Origin: an uncultured Aquitalea sp.
GTDB lineage: Bacteria; Pseudomonadota; Gammaproteobacteria; Burkholderiales; Chromobacteriaceae
Direction: 5' to 3'
Length of the DNA: 64,000 nt
Assembly (NCBI RefSeq): GCF_945957525.1
Contig: NZ_CAMFLA010000020.1
Location: 1-64,000 of the forward strand
This document shows positions 1-7,459 of this stretch, piece after piece. The position numbers and the translations under genes were made by a program. Position 1 is the stretch's first letter, and each line of letters begins with the position of its first letter. The notes beneath the pieces are model-generated. The model ran no database searches, was not told the DNA's origin, and worked only from the letters and a program-made list of their open reading frames with translations.

Positions 1-2
1 AG

Positions 3-461
3 GACGCTTCCGCTCAGAAGGCTCAAGCCGCTGAAGCTTCCGCTCCGGCCAAGAAAGCCAAGAAAGTAGCCAAGAAGGACGCTTCCGCTCAGAAGGCTCA
101 AGCCGCTGAAGCTTCCGCTCCGGCCAAGAAGGCTCACAAAAAGCACGCCAAGAAGCACGCTGCCAAGAAGGTAGACGCTTCCGCTCAGAAGGCTCAGGCT
201 GCTGACGCTTCCGCTCCGGCCAAGAAGGCTCACAAAAAGCACGCCAAGAAGCACGCTGCCAAGAAGGTAGACGCTTCCGCTCAGAAGGCTCAGGCTGCTG
301 ACGCTTCCGCTCCGGCCAAGAAGGCTCACAAAAAGCACGCCAAGAAGCACGCTGCCAAGAAGGTAGACGCTTCCGCTCAGAAGGCTCAGGCTGCTGACGC
401 TTCCGCTCCGGCCAAGAAGGCTAAGAAAGCCGACAAGAAGGCTGCTTCCGCTTCCAAGTAA
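3..461 (+). CDS. Histone H1-like Lys/Ala-rich repeat protein (3' end only)
   Basis: The reading frame is open from the window edge to a TAA at 459-461, so the start is missing. The visible 152 residues are almost only Lys, Ala, Ser, Asp, Gln and His. They are built from a 32-residue unit that starts DASAQKAQAAD, continues SAPAKKAHKKHAKKH and ends AAKKV. The C-terminus is KADKKAASASK. This composition matches bacterial histone H1/AlgP-like proteins, which are basic, disordered and expected to bind and compact DNA in the nucleoid. The function is inferred from composition only. The repeats are nearly identical at DNA level, so the length probably varies between strains. A hairpin terminator follows about 50 bp after the stop. 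Confidence 0.8.
   Translation, partial: DASAQKAQAAEASAPAKKAKKVAKKDASAQKAQAAEASAPAKKAHKKHAKKHAAKKVDASAQKAQAADASAPAKKAHKKHAKKHAAKKVDASAQKAQAADASAPAKKAHKKHAKKHAAKKVDASAQKAQAADASAPAKKAKKADKKAASASK
78..461 (+). repeat. Four 96-bp in-frame tandem repeats
   Basis: Units run 78-173, 174-269, 270-365 and 366-461, preceded by a shorter 75-bp variant at 3-77. Units 174-269 and 270-365 look identical base for base. The first full unit differs by a few substitutions, and the last diverges after its first 57 bases to form the C-terminus. The 96-bp period equals 32 codons, so gain or loss of units keeps the frame. Confidence 0.9.
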
Positions 462-513
462 TTCTGGAACGGCTACCCGGCGGCTTGCCGCCGGGGCAGT
501 GACGTAGTACTTT

Positions 514-543
514 CGGGGCGCATCTGCGCCCCGTTTGCATTTT
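514..543 (+). terminator. Rho-independent terminator of the histone-like gene
   Basis: A 9-bp perfect stem (CGGGGCGCA, 514-522; TGCGCCCCG, 525-533) is followed by TTTGCATTTT. A second 9-bp GC-rich hairpin lies just upstream (476-484 with 487-495). Confidence 0.7.
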
Positions 544-556
544 GGAAAGCCCGCCA

Positions 557-1357
557 GTGAAACTCCCTCTTCTTGCCCTCTCGGTCTGCCTCGCCCTCCC
601 CGCTACCGCCTTGCTTGCCAAACCCAACAAAGAGCAGTTGATTCTCTTTTTCGGTAAAGACGAACGCGTGCGCGTAGACCCGGACAGCGCTGACTGGCAA
701 CCGGTTGGACAACTGCAAACTCCCAGCCGGCTGGTGTGTACCGGCACGCTGGTATCGGAGGATGTGGTGCTGACGGCCGGCCACTGCTTCATCAACCGCA
801 AGGGCAAGTATGAAGCGGCCACTACCTTTACGGTTGGCCTTGCCGGCGAGGAATACACCGAGCAGGTGAAAGTGCGCGAAGTCGAGGTCAGCAAGACCTT
901 CCTCGCCGGGCTGGATCACCGCAAGGACGGCACTTATATCCCGAAGAAAATCGCCGGACAAGATTATGCCTTCGTGCGACTGGCCCAGCCCCTGGGCAAA
1001 CAGCGCGGCGTCATTCCGGTGTTCAGCGGCGATGCTGCCGCGCTCAAACAAAAGCTGGCGGCAGGCCAATGGCTGGTGACCAATGGCGGCTACCCGCTGG
1101 ACGATCTCACCCATCTGTTGGCACACAAAAATTGCCGCTCCACCGGCCTGCTGCCGGATGGTCGCCTCACTCATCGCTGCGACACCCTGGAGGGCAACAG
1201 CGGCTCGCCGATTCTGGCCCGTATCGACGGCAAGCTGATGCTGGTCGCCATCCAGAGCTCGGCCCCCACCGTGGACCGCCGTCAACTTGAAGACAATATG
1301 GCCATCAGCAGCCCCACCTTCTACCAGCAGCTGCAAGCCTTCATCCACAAGCGCTAA
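557..1357 (+). CDS. Secreted trypsin-like serine peptidase (S1 family)
   Basis: This 266-residue protein has a typical signal peptide (hydrophobic LPLLALSVCLALPATALLA) and is probably periplasmic or secreted. The S1 catalytic triad is visible: His76 in LTAGHC, Asp136 in QDYAFVRL and Ser215 in GNSGSP. The serine motif is GNSGSP rather than the classical GDSGGP, as in V8-like/bacterial trypsin-fold peptidases. I chose the GTG at 557 because GGAAAG lies 8 bases upstream and the signal peptide starts there; an in-frame TTG at 542 would add five residues inside the ribosome-binding region. It is a single gene after the histone-gene terminator. The substrate is unknown. Confidence 0.8.
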   Translation: MKLPLLALSVCLALPATALLAKPNKEQLILFFGKDERVRVDPDSADWQPVGQLQTPSRLVCTGTLVSEDVVLTAGHCFINRKGKYEAATTFTVGLAGEEYTEQVKVREVEVSKTFLAGLDHRKDGTYIPKKIAGQDYAFVRLAQPLGKQRGVIPVFSGDAAALKQKLAAGQWLVTNGGYPLDDLTHLLAHKNCRSTGLLPDGRLTHRCDTLEGNSGSPILARIDGKLMLVAIQSSAPTVDRRQLEDNMAISSPTFYQQLQAFIHKR

Positions 1358-1469
1358 GAGCCGCCAAGCCAAGCTCCCAACGTCACTGAATCAAGCCCCA
1401 CCCGACGCAAGCTGTACCCATTGCAGGGCCATAAGGCGCACCGCAGCCCAAACCACCGTCGACAAAGAA

Positions 1470-1491
1470 AAAGGGCCCGATATCGGGCCCT
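1470..1491 (-). terminator. Terminator downstream of rph
   Basis: A perfect palindrome with arms GGGCCCGAT and ATCGGGCCC (1473-1490) is flanked on the minus strand by a T-rich tract (complement of the A-rich stretch at 1464-1472). It lies 22 bp past the rph stop and also faces the protease gene. Confidence 0.75.
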
Positions 1492-1512
1492 TGCTCCACT
1501 CAAGGCAAACGG

Positions 1513-2229
1513 TCAATCCGCCAGCGCCTGCTTCTGCAGACTCACCAGCCGGGCGATGCCTTCGCGCGCCAGCGCCATCATGATCTGCATTTCCGCTTCA
1601 CTGAAGGGCTCGCCTTCCGCAGTACCCTGCACTTCCACAAAACGGCCGTCACCGGTCATCACCACGTTCATGTCGGTTTCACAGTCGGAATCTTCCAAAT
1701 AATCCAGATCCAGCACAGCTACGCCCTGGTGAATGCCCACCGATACGGCGGCGACAAAATCCTTGAGCGGGCTATGCTCCAGCTTGCCGTCGCGCAGCAA
1801 GCCTTGCACCGCATCATGCAGCGCCACATAAGCGCCGGTAATGCTGGCGGTGCGGGTACCGCCATCGGCCTGGATAACATCGCAATCAATGAGAATCTGA
1901 CGCTCGCCCAGCTTGGCCATGTCCACGACGGCCCGCAGCGAGCGGCCAATCAAACGCTGGATTTCCTGGGTGCGACCGCTTTGCTTGCCCGCGGCGGATT
2001 CGCGACGCATGCGCGAGCCGGTGGAGCGCGGCAGCATGCCGTATTCGGCAGTGATCCAGCCTTGCCCCTTGCCTTTGAGGAAGCCGGGCACGCCCTCTTC
2101 CACACTGGCGGTGCAAATCACCTTGGTGTCGCCGAACTCAACCAGCACCGAGCCCTCGGCGTGCTTGGTGTATTGCCGGGTGATGCGGATGTCCCGCAAG
2201 GATTCAGGGCTGCGCTGGGAAGGTCTCAT
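1513..2229 (-). CDS. rph: Ribonuclease PH
   Basis: The 238-residue product matches RNase PH over its full length. It opens with MRPSQRSP, and contains [20 protein letters not shown], the [13 protein letters not shown] segment that binds the tRNA 3' end and phosphate, and the [16 protein letters not shown] active-site region with the conserved Asp residues. The enzyme trims tRNA 3' trailers by phosphorolysis in the cytosol and forms a hexameric ring. The length is the family norm, and no truncation like that in E. coli K-12 is seen. A terminator hairpin and a TATAAT box lie immediately upstream, so transcription probably starts about 25 bases before the ATG. Confidence 0.97.
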   Translation of the reverse strand: MRPSQRSPESLRDIRITRQYTKHAEGSVLVEFGDTKVICTASVEEGVPGFLKGKGQGWITAEYGMLPRSTGSRMRRESAAGKQSGRTQEIQRLIGRSLRAVVDMAKLGERQILIDCDVIQADGGTRTASITGAYVALHDAVQGLLRDGKLEHSPLKDFVAAVSVGIHQGVAVLDLDYLEDSDCETDMNVVMTGDGRFVEVQGTAEGEPFSEAEMQIMMALAREGIARLVSLQKQALAD

Positions 2230-2248
2230 GGCGATTCCGTAAAATAGA

Positions 2249-2275
2249 AAACGCGCTGATTATAGCAGCGCGTTT
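2249..2275 (-). terminator. Terminator of the kinase-phosphatase operon, with rph -10 box in its loop
   Basis: Ten-base arms AAACGCGCTG (2249-2258) and CAGCGCGTTT (2266-2275) pair perfectly. On the minus strand the hairpin is followed by a T-rich tract (TTTTCTATTTTA). The 7-base loop carries a consensus TATAAT on the minus strand (2259-2264), placed correctly for a transcript into rph. A copy of the dispersed 10-mer touches its outer edge (2277-2286). Confidence 0.7.
2259..2264 (-). promoter_or_regulatory. Probable rph promoter -10 element (TATAAT)
   Basis: A perfect TATAAT on the minus strand lies 30 bases before the rph start codon. The -35 region at 16-17 bp spacing (GTTTGC or GGTTTG) is weak, so strength is uncertain. 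It sits in the loop of the upstream operon's terminator. Confidence 0.4.
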
Positions 2276-2313
2276 CTTCGGCAAACCTTGTCCGGTTCAA
2301 CTTTTTGTCTGGT

Positions 2314-3207
2314 TCAACTTTCCTTCTTGCCGGACGGCATGGCTACCCGGCTGGCAAGAATCTCCTGATGCATCAGCTCCAGATTCGGGTCCATGATCAC
2401 TCTGCCGGCATGGCGCGGCGGGGTCACCATGGTGTCCAAGGCATCGGGCCGGCCGGTGATGTCAGCCGCATCCTCCAGCAGGGTGACCGCCACGGCGGAT
2501 AGATTGTCGCCCACCTTGCCGGCGCGGCGTTCAGCCACGTTCATCAGGGCCGGCATCACCTGCCCCACCGAGCGACCGATGAATACCTTCTCCATCTCCG
2601 TGTCAGTAATCTGCGACCACAGGCCATCTGAACACAACACGATCGATGCCCCCGGCGAGAGAAACTGCTTCTCGCCGATGTCGATGTCCGGGTCGCTGGT
2701 GGCGCCCAAGCAGTTGTAAATTTTGTTGCGCTCGGGATGGGTGCGCGCGCCCTCTTCGGTCAACTTGCCCTGATCAATCAGCCGCTGCACTTGTGAGTGA
2801 TCGCGCGAGCGCAGTCGCATGCCCTGCTTGTCCAAGAGATACAGGCGCGAATCACCCACATGGCACCAGAACAACATGCCTTGCTGGATGATGGCCGCCA
2901 CCACGGTGGTGCTGGGGATCTCCGGCAAACGTTGATCCGCGGCGTAGTCCAGAATGGCCTGATGGGTGGAGCTGATGGCATTGACCAGAAACCGGTTGGG
3001 GTGAGACAAGGTGGGCGTGGCCTGCTGGTAAAACAGCTCGCTCATCAGATCAATGGTGATCTGGGCCGCCACTTCGCCCTGCAAATGTCCGCCCATGCCG
3101 TCCGCCACCACCAGCAGCACCGCCTCGCGGGAGTGCGCGATGACCTGGCGGTCCTGATTGTAATTGCGGCCGCCAATCCGGCTTTCCTGAAAAGTGGATA
3201 GTTTCAA
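2314..3207 (-). CDS. PP2C-family Ser/Thr protein phosphatase
   Basis: This 297-residue protein has the bacterial PP2C (Stp/PrpC) signature. Near the N-terminus GGRNYNQDR carries the metal-binding Asp. VVADGMGGH has the second, LCSDGLWSQ the third, and VGDNLSAVAV the C-terminal Asp. There is no membrane segment, so it is cytosolic. The enzyme should be Mn/Mg-dependent and reverse phosphorylation by the kinase encoded just upstream. The two genes are 10 bp apart on the same strand and clearly form an operon ending at the hairpin at 2249-2275. The catalytic domain covers about residues 8-260; the last 35 residues are not conserved in type and may be regulatory. Confidence 0.92.
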   Translation of the reverse strand: MKLSTFQESRIGGRNYNQDRQVIAHSREAVLLVVADGMGGHLQGEVAAQITIDLMSELFYQQATPTLSHPNRFLVNAISSTHQAILDYAADQRLPEIPSTTVVAAIIQQGMLFWCHVGDSRLYLLDKQGMRLRSRDHSQVQRLIDQGKLTEEGARTHPERNKIYNCLGATSDPDIDIGEKQFLSPGASIVLCSDGLWSQITDTEMEKVFIGRSVGQVMPALMNVAERRAGKVGDNLSAVAVTLLEDAADITGRPDALDTMVTPPRHAGRVIMDPNLELMHQEILASRVAMPSGKKES

Positions 3208-3217
3208 GGCGCTCTCC

Positions 3218-4186
3218 TCAGGACGACCTGCCGCCAGTCAAACCCTTGATCCAGCCTACCAGACGGGTAGCGCCGAACGAGGGTTCCGGCATGGGCTCGG
3301 GCTCGCTGTAGTCGGTTTCGATCAGCCGTTTCTGAATGGACATCACGCTAGGCGGGCGATCGTCAGGAGACAGGGCGAGACATTGATCGGTCAATTCGAG
3401 TAGCTCTTTCGAATAGGAGTGCTTGAAGAGTTTGCCAGCCGGCACCAGCTTGTCGGCTGCCATGCGCTCCTTGGCGATTTGCGGCGTGGAGCCGCCCATG
3501 CACACATAGAGGCAAGCCCCAACCGCATAGATATCGGTCCAGGGGCCCAGGGGTTGGTCTTTTTCGTATTGCTCGGGAGCGGCAAAGCCGGGGGTGTACA
3601 TTGAGGCGAAATGCTTGTCGCGGCGCGACAGCGTTTGCCGGGCCGCGCCAAAATCCAGCAGCAGCGGGTGGCCGCCCCGACGCAGGTAAATATTGGCGGG
3701 CTTGATGTCCAGATGCAGCAGCCGGTGCAGATGCACTTCGCGCAAACCCGACAAGAGCGCGGCAAACCACTTGCGGATGCGGCGTTCCTCGATCTTGCCG
3801 CCGGCCACCTCGATCTCTCTACCCAGCGATCGACCGTCGGCATACTCCATCACCATGTAAACCGTCTGATTGGCGCGGAAGAAATTGCTTACATGCACCA
3901 CATTGCCGTGATTGATGCCGGCCAGGATGCGCCCTTCCTCAAAGAAACATTTGAGGCCGAGATTGAAGGCGTCGCGATCCAGATCATGCGGCACGGTCAC
4001 CATGCCTTCTTCATCGCGGCAGGCCAGATTGCGCGGCAGGTACTCCTTGATGGCGTACTTGCGGTCCGCGTCGTCCAGCGCCAGATAAACCACGCTGAAA
4101 CCACCCACGGAAAGCTGACGGACAATGGTGTACTCGGCCAGGCGATAGCCCACGGGCAAGGCAGTCAGTTGGCTGGATTGAGTCAT
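3218..4186 (-). CDS. Eukaryotic-like (Hanks-type) Ser/Thr protein kinase
   Basis: The 322-residue product contains all main kinase motifs: glycine loop SVGGFSVVYLA (residues 26-36), the ATP lysine in YAIKEYLP (Lys47), a catalytic loop reading LHLDIKPANIYL (a Leu replaces the Arg of HRD), LLDFGAAR, and APEQY with a DIYAVGACLY helix. It therefore should phosphorylate proteins on Ser/Thr. No transmembrane or extracellular sensor domain follows the kinase domain, so it is soluble. The PP2C phosphatase 10 bp downstream is its likely antagonist. The start is uncertain: I use ATG 4186, which gives the expected N-terminus, but an ATG at 4234 has a GGGGTGG sequence before it. It is divergent from yicC. 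Confidence 0.9.
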   Translation of the reverse strand: MTQSSQLTALPVGYRLAEYTIVRQLSVGGFSVVYLALDDADRKYAIKEYLPRNLACRDEEGMVTVPHDLDRDAFNLGLKCFFEEGRILAGINHGNVVHVSNFFRANQTVYMVMEYADGRSLGREIEVAGGKIEERRIRKWFAALLSGLREVHLHRLLHLDIKPANIYLRRGGHPLLLDFGAARQTLSRRDKHFASMYTPGFAAPEQYEKDQPLGPWTDIYAVGACLYVCMGGSTPQIAKERMAADKLVPAGKLFKHSYSKELLELTDQCLALSPDDRPPSVMSIQKRLIETDYSEPEPMPEPSFGATRLVGWIKGLTGGRSS

Positions 4187-4289
4187 GAGATGGCAGTTGC
4201 TATAGTGTTTGCTGGCCCGGGATTGCGCATCCACCCCAATTCGGGCCCTGTAATTGTTATCACTTTACCGCGAAAGCAGGGGTTCCCCA

Positions 4290-5156
4290 ATGATTCTTAG
4301 TATGACAGGCTTTGCCGCAGTTAGCAGAGACTTTCCCGGCGGCATGTTGAGCCTGGAAGTGCGTGCCGTCAACCACCGTTACCTCGACGTGCAGATGCGT
4401 CTGCCCGAAGAGTTGCGCGTCATCGAACCCCAGCTGCGCGAAATGGTGGCCTCCCGTGTTACTCGCGGCAAGCTGGAGTGCCGCGTGGGCCTCAATCAGC
4501 TGGATACCGAAGCCAGTACGCTGGAACTCAATCGGGATCTGCTCGCCTCCTTGCTGGCCGTCGCTGCCGATGTGGAACAAATGGCGCCGCAAGCAAAAGG
4601 GCTGTCGGTAGGCGAGTTGATGCGCTGGCCCGGCGTGCTCAAAACCAACACCCTGCCGCCGGAAGTACTGCAGCAATTGTGCCTGGAAAGCCTTGGCACT
4701 GCCTTGCAAGATTTCAACGCCTCGCGCGGCCGCGAAGGCGAAAAGCTCAAGGCCATCCTGCTGGATCGCGTCGATGGCATGGAAACGATCATCGCCGGCA
4801 TCAAGCCGCGCCTGCCGTTGATCCTCGAAGCCTATATGAACAAGCTGTCCACGCGCCTGCAAGAAGCACTGGGCAATGTGGAAGACGACCGCATCAAGCA
4901 GGAATTCGCCCTGTTTGCGCAAAAGATCGATGTGGATGAAGAGTTGTCCCGCCTGGTGACGCACCTGACCGAGGTCAAGCGCATCCTCAAGGCGGGGGGC
5001 CAGACGGGCAAACGGCTGGATTTTCTGATGCAGGAACTCAACCGCGAGGCCAACACGCTGGGCTCCAAGTCGGTATCCACCGAAACAACCCAGGCCTCGG
5101 TAGAGCTGAAAGTGCTCATCGAGCAGATGCGCGAACAGATCCAGAATATCGAGTAA
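4290..5156 (+). CDS. yicC: YicC-family endoribonuclease
   Basis: The 288-residue protein begins MILSMTGFA, which is the family's hallmark N-terminus. It contains LEVRAVNHRYLD and ends in the conserved block with KRLDFLMQELNREANTLGSK and a helix near the C-terminus. YicC proteins were long annotated as stress-induced and are now described as endoribonucleases acting on small RNAs. The start at 4290 follows GCAGGGG at a good distance; an upstream in-frame ATG at 4254 is not supported. It stands alone, divergent from the kinase gene, and is followed by a strong terminator. Confidence 0.93.
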   Translation: MILSMTGFAAVSRDFPGGMLSLEVRAVNHRYLDVQMRLPEELRVIEPQLREMVASRVTRGKLECRVGLNQLDTEASTLELNRDLLASLLAVAADVEQMAPQAKGLSVGELMRWPGVLKTNTLPPEVLQQLCLESLGTALQDFNASRGREGEKLKAILLDRVDGMETIIAGIKPRLPLILEAYMNKLSTRLQEALGNVEDDRIKQEFALFAQKIDVDEELSRLVTHLTEVKRILKAGGQTGKRLDFLMQELNREANTLGSKSVSTETTQASVELKVLIEQMREQIQNIE

Positions 5157-5193
5157 GCTTTCAGGCCGTGTCACATCGTGGCACCGAACCAAC

Positions 5194-5220
5194 AAAAGCC
5201 CCGCAGATCGGGGCTTTTTC
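5194..5220 (+). terminator. Terminator of yicC
   Basis: Ten-base arms AAAAGCCCCG (5194-5203) and CGGGGCTTTT (5209-5218) pair perfectly around CAGAT and run into a T tract, 37 bp after the yicC stop. Confidence 0.9.
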
Positions 5221-5367
5221 ATTCTTCACAATGCTGAGGTGCGATAACAGCAAGGAACAAGCCCGGCCCAGCAGGGCATTGCTGGCAATTTCCTGTAACT
5301 TAACCATCGATAATCGTTTTGACTATCCTCGCTTTCCCAAGCAGGAGCCGAGCGATACAATCGCCGC

Positions 5368-6396
5368 ATGCGGAAATTCACGAATAATTTCGACTTTTTA
5401 CGTATGGCTGCAGCGTTATGCGTACTCTATAGCCATCAGTACGCCTTGATGGGACAAGCTGAGCCGGCGTTCTTTCCTGGTCAGACTTTCGGCTCAACCG
5501 GTGTCTTCATTTTTTTTGCCATCAGTGGTTACCTTGTCTGTGAGAGCTGGGTGCGAGAACCTCATGTCGGGCTTTTCGTTGCAAAGCGCATGCTCAGAAT
5601 ATGGCCTGGGCTGGCAGTCAATACGCTACTGTGTGCCTTGCTGCTCGGCCCGGTGGTAAGCCGGCTGCCTGCCAACGCCTATTTCGGCGCGCCGGAGCTA
5701 TTCCACTATTTCTCAAACCTGTATTTCCGGATGACTTATTTTCTTCCGGGAGTATTTGAAGACAACCCCTATCCAGTAGCAGTCAACGGCTCTTTGTGGA
5801 CGATTCCGCTGGAAATATCTTGCTACTTGTCCCTCATGTTTGCCGGCGTCATGACACTGCTGGGCAGGCGGCTACTCACACTTGGCATAACGGTTCTCGT
5901 AGCAGTATTTTATTTTTATCAACTGCCGCACTACGACAATCTGGCAATTAAACTGGCGCTTTTCTTTTACGCTGGTAGCTGCATGCAACTGTTCCGTGAT
6001 TACACATCCCGTATGGGGGTGGTTGCGCCAGTTCTAGTCACAGGTCTCGCCGCACTGTTTCTCGGACAATCTACGCTGGCGTCGCTTTTGCTATTGCCCT
6101 ATTTAGCCATTCAACTGGGAAGCCGCTCATATCCGGTTCTCAATCAAGCGGGCCGGTTCGGCGATTTTTCATACGGAACCTACATCTACGCCTTCCCCGT
6201 TCAGCAGACGCTGCTTCATCTTATGAGGGGGAGTGAGCTGCCACTGGCATGGTATCTGCTGTCATCCACCGTCATCACGATCCTGTTGGCGGCCATTTCA
6301 TGGCACGCTATAGAACACCCCGCGCTCAAGCTCAAACACCAGCTTCCCAGATTACCGAGAAAAACAAAGAACGAAGTTACAAGGCAAGCAAATTAA
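5368..6396 (+). CDS. Membrane O-acyltransferase (acyltransferase 3 / OafA family)
   Basis: This 342-residue, strongly hydrophobic protein shows the family N-terminus NNFDFLRMAAALCVLYSH. The catalytic His of the R-x10-H type motif is at SHQYAL, followed by GVFIFFAISGYLV. About ten membrane helices are visible, and the last 25 residues are basic and cytosolic. Members transfer acetyl or other acyl groups to surface carbohydrates such as O-antigen or exopolysaccharide. Base composition is visibly more AT-rich than its neighbours, with codons such as TTT, ATA and TTA that are rare elsewhere here. This suggests acquisition by transfer. Its TAA overlaps the stop codon of the convergent hydrolase gene. 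The acceptor cannot be named. Confidence 0.88.
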   Translation: MRKFTNNFDFLRMAAALCVLYSHQYALMGQAEPAFFPGQTFGSTGVFIFFAISGYLVCESWVREPHVGLFVAKRMLRIWPGLAVNTLLCALLLGPVVSRLPANAYFGAPELFHYFSNLYFRMTYFLPGVFEDNPYPVAVNGSLWTIPLEISCYLSLMFAGVMTLLGRRLLTLGITVLVAVFYFYQLPHYDNLAIKLALFFYAGSCMQLFRDYTSRMGVVAPVLVTGLAALFLGQSTLASLLLLPYLAIQLGSRSYPVLNQAGRFGDFSYGTYIYAFPVQQTLLHLMRGSELPLAWYLLSSTVITILLAAISWHAIEHPALKLKHQLPRLPRKTKNEVTRQAN

Positions 6397-7343
6397 CCGG
6401 AACGAAACGGACCAAGCCAAGCAATCACCGGTTGCCAATAGGCTTGGCTATATGCCGGCAGTACCGGCGCATCATGCGGCAGCCCCTCCAGCGCAACCAT
6501 GCGCTTGGGGCCTTGCAAGGCATGGTACAGGCGCAAACCCTGCTGATAATCGATAACCTCGTCGCTGCGACTGTGCAATAGCAGCACCGGCAAATTCACG
6601 CGGGAGAGCGCGGCTTCGCTATCCCAGACATCCGGCATCAGCGGCGCTATCCAGCTGGGTGCGCGACTGGCCTTGACCGCCTCTTCTCGCGCAGTAGCGA
6701 AACCGGAAGCGATGACCGCACCATCTACCTGCCCCTGCACATCCGGCAAGATATCGGCCAGCACGGCCGTTCCAAGCGAAAACCCCAGCAAGTAGCGCTT
6801 ACTCGCCCCGGCTGCCCTGTTCTGAAACGCCTGCAGCGCAGTCAGTGCGTCTTCCCGCAAGTGAGCGACCGTGGGTCGTCCACTGCTTGCGCCATAACCG
6901 CTGTAATCGAACACCATGCTGGCGATGCCGTGCTGGTAAAGCATTTTCTGGATAGCGGCCCAATTGCCGATATTCTCCTCATCTCCGTGGAAAATCAGCA
7001 CGGCTGGCGCGATCGGCGATGGTGAAACCCAACTTGCCATCAGTTGCCGGTCGCCGCTGGTCATTACCCACTGGGTGGAGGACACGCCCAGCTTGTCCGG
7101 CGTGTCTCCCTGCCAAGCGGCAGGCTCAAACCCCTGGGATTCAAGCAGCAGGAATACCGCCTCCCTCGCCACCCATGCGGACAACACCAGCAACGCCGCC
7201 AGCATGGCCTTGCGAAGCCAGTACAGCACCGGGAAGCCACCCAGCACGTACAACCCGGCCCCTCCGACATGCAGTGGTCCGCTCCAGATCCACCCTCGTT
7301 GCAGTGTTCGTTTGCCCACCTTGCTCTCCCCCGCCGTCCGCAT
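6393..7343 (-). CDS. Alpha/beta hydrolase, membrane-anchored
   Basis: The 316-residue protein has a hydrophobic stretch at about residues 40-65 (LRKAMLAALLVLSAWVA), likely an N-terminal anchor. A serine-hydrolase fold follows: VLIFHGDEENIGNW forms the oxyanion region, MVFDYSGYGASSG is typical of the family, and the nucleophile elbow is LLGFSLGTA (GxSxG). The Asp region is LLLHSRSDEVI and the likely catalytic His is in LEGLPHDAP. It resembles the BEM46/YfhR-type hydrolases of unknown substrate. Its stop codon overlaps that of the acyltransferase (6393-6396). Start alternatives within the first 45 codons cannot be excluded. Confidence 0.85.
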   Translation of the reverse strand: MRTAGESKVGKRTLQRGWIWSGPLHVGGAGLYVLGGFPVLYWLRKAMLAALLVLSAWVAREAVFLLLESQGFEPAAWQGDTPDKLGVSSTQWVMTSGDRQLMASWVSPSPIAPAVLIFHGDEENIGNWAAIQKMLYQHGIASMVFDYSGYGASSGRPTVAHLREDALTALQAFQNRAAGASKRYLLGFSLGTAVLADILPDVQGQVDGAVIASGFATAREEAVKASRAPSWIAPLMPDVWDSEAALSRVNLPVLLLHSRSDEVIDYQQGLRLYHALQGPKRMVALEGLPHDAPVLPAYSQAYWQPVIAWLGPFRSG

Positions 7344-7416
7344 CGTTTCACTGCTGTTCTTTCAACGTATGCGAAACCATAAGCAAGCCCAAGCAGCTTT
7401 ACAATTCCCAACAAAA

Positions 7417-7436
7417 AAGCCGCCTTGCGGCGGCTT
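7417..7436 (-). terminator. Terminator of the GarR-type reductase gene
   Basis: Arms AAGCCGCC (7417-7424) and GGCGGCTT (7429-7436) form a short GC hairpin. On the minus strand it is followed by TTTTTTGTT, 24 bp after the stop. A copy of the dispersed 10-mer (7440-7449) lies beside it. Confidence 0.85.
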
Positions 7437-7459
7437 GATGTTGGCCGAAGGGGCCAGTG

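Noticed and set aside
473..1372. 299-codon minus-strand frame over the protease gene
   Set aside because: It is antisense to a gene with a complete catalytic triad and signal peptide.
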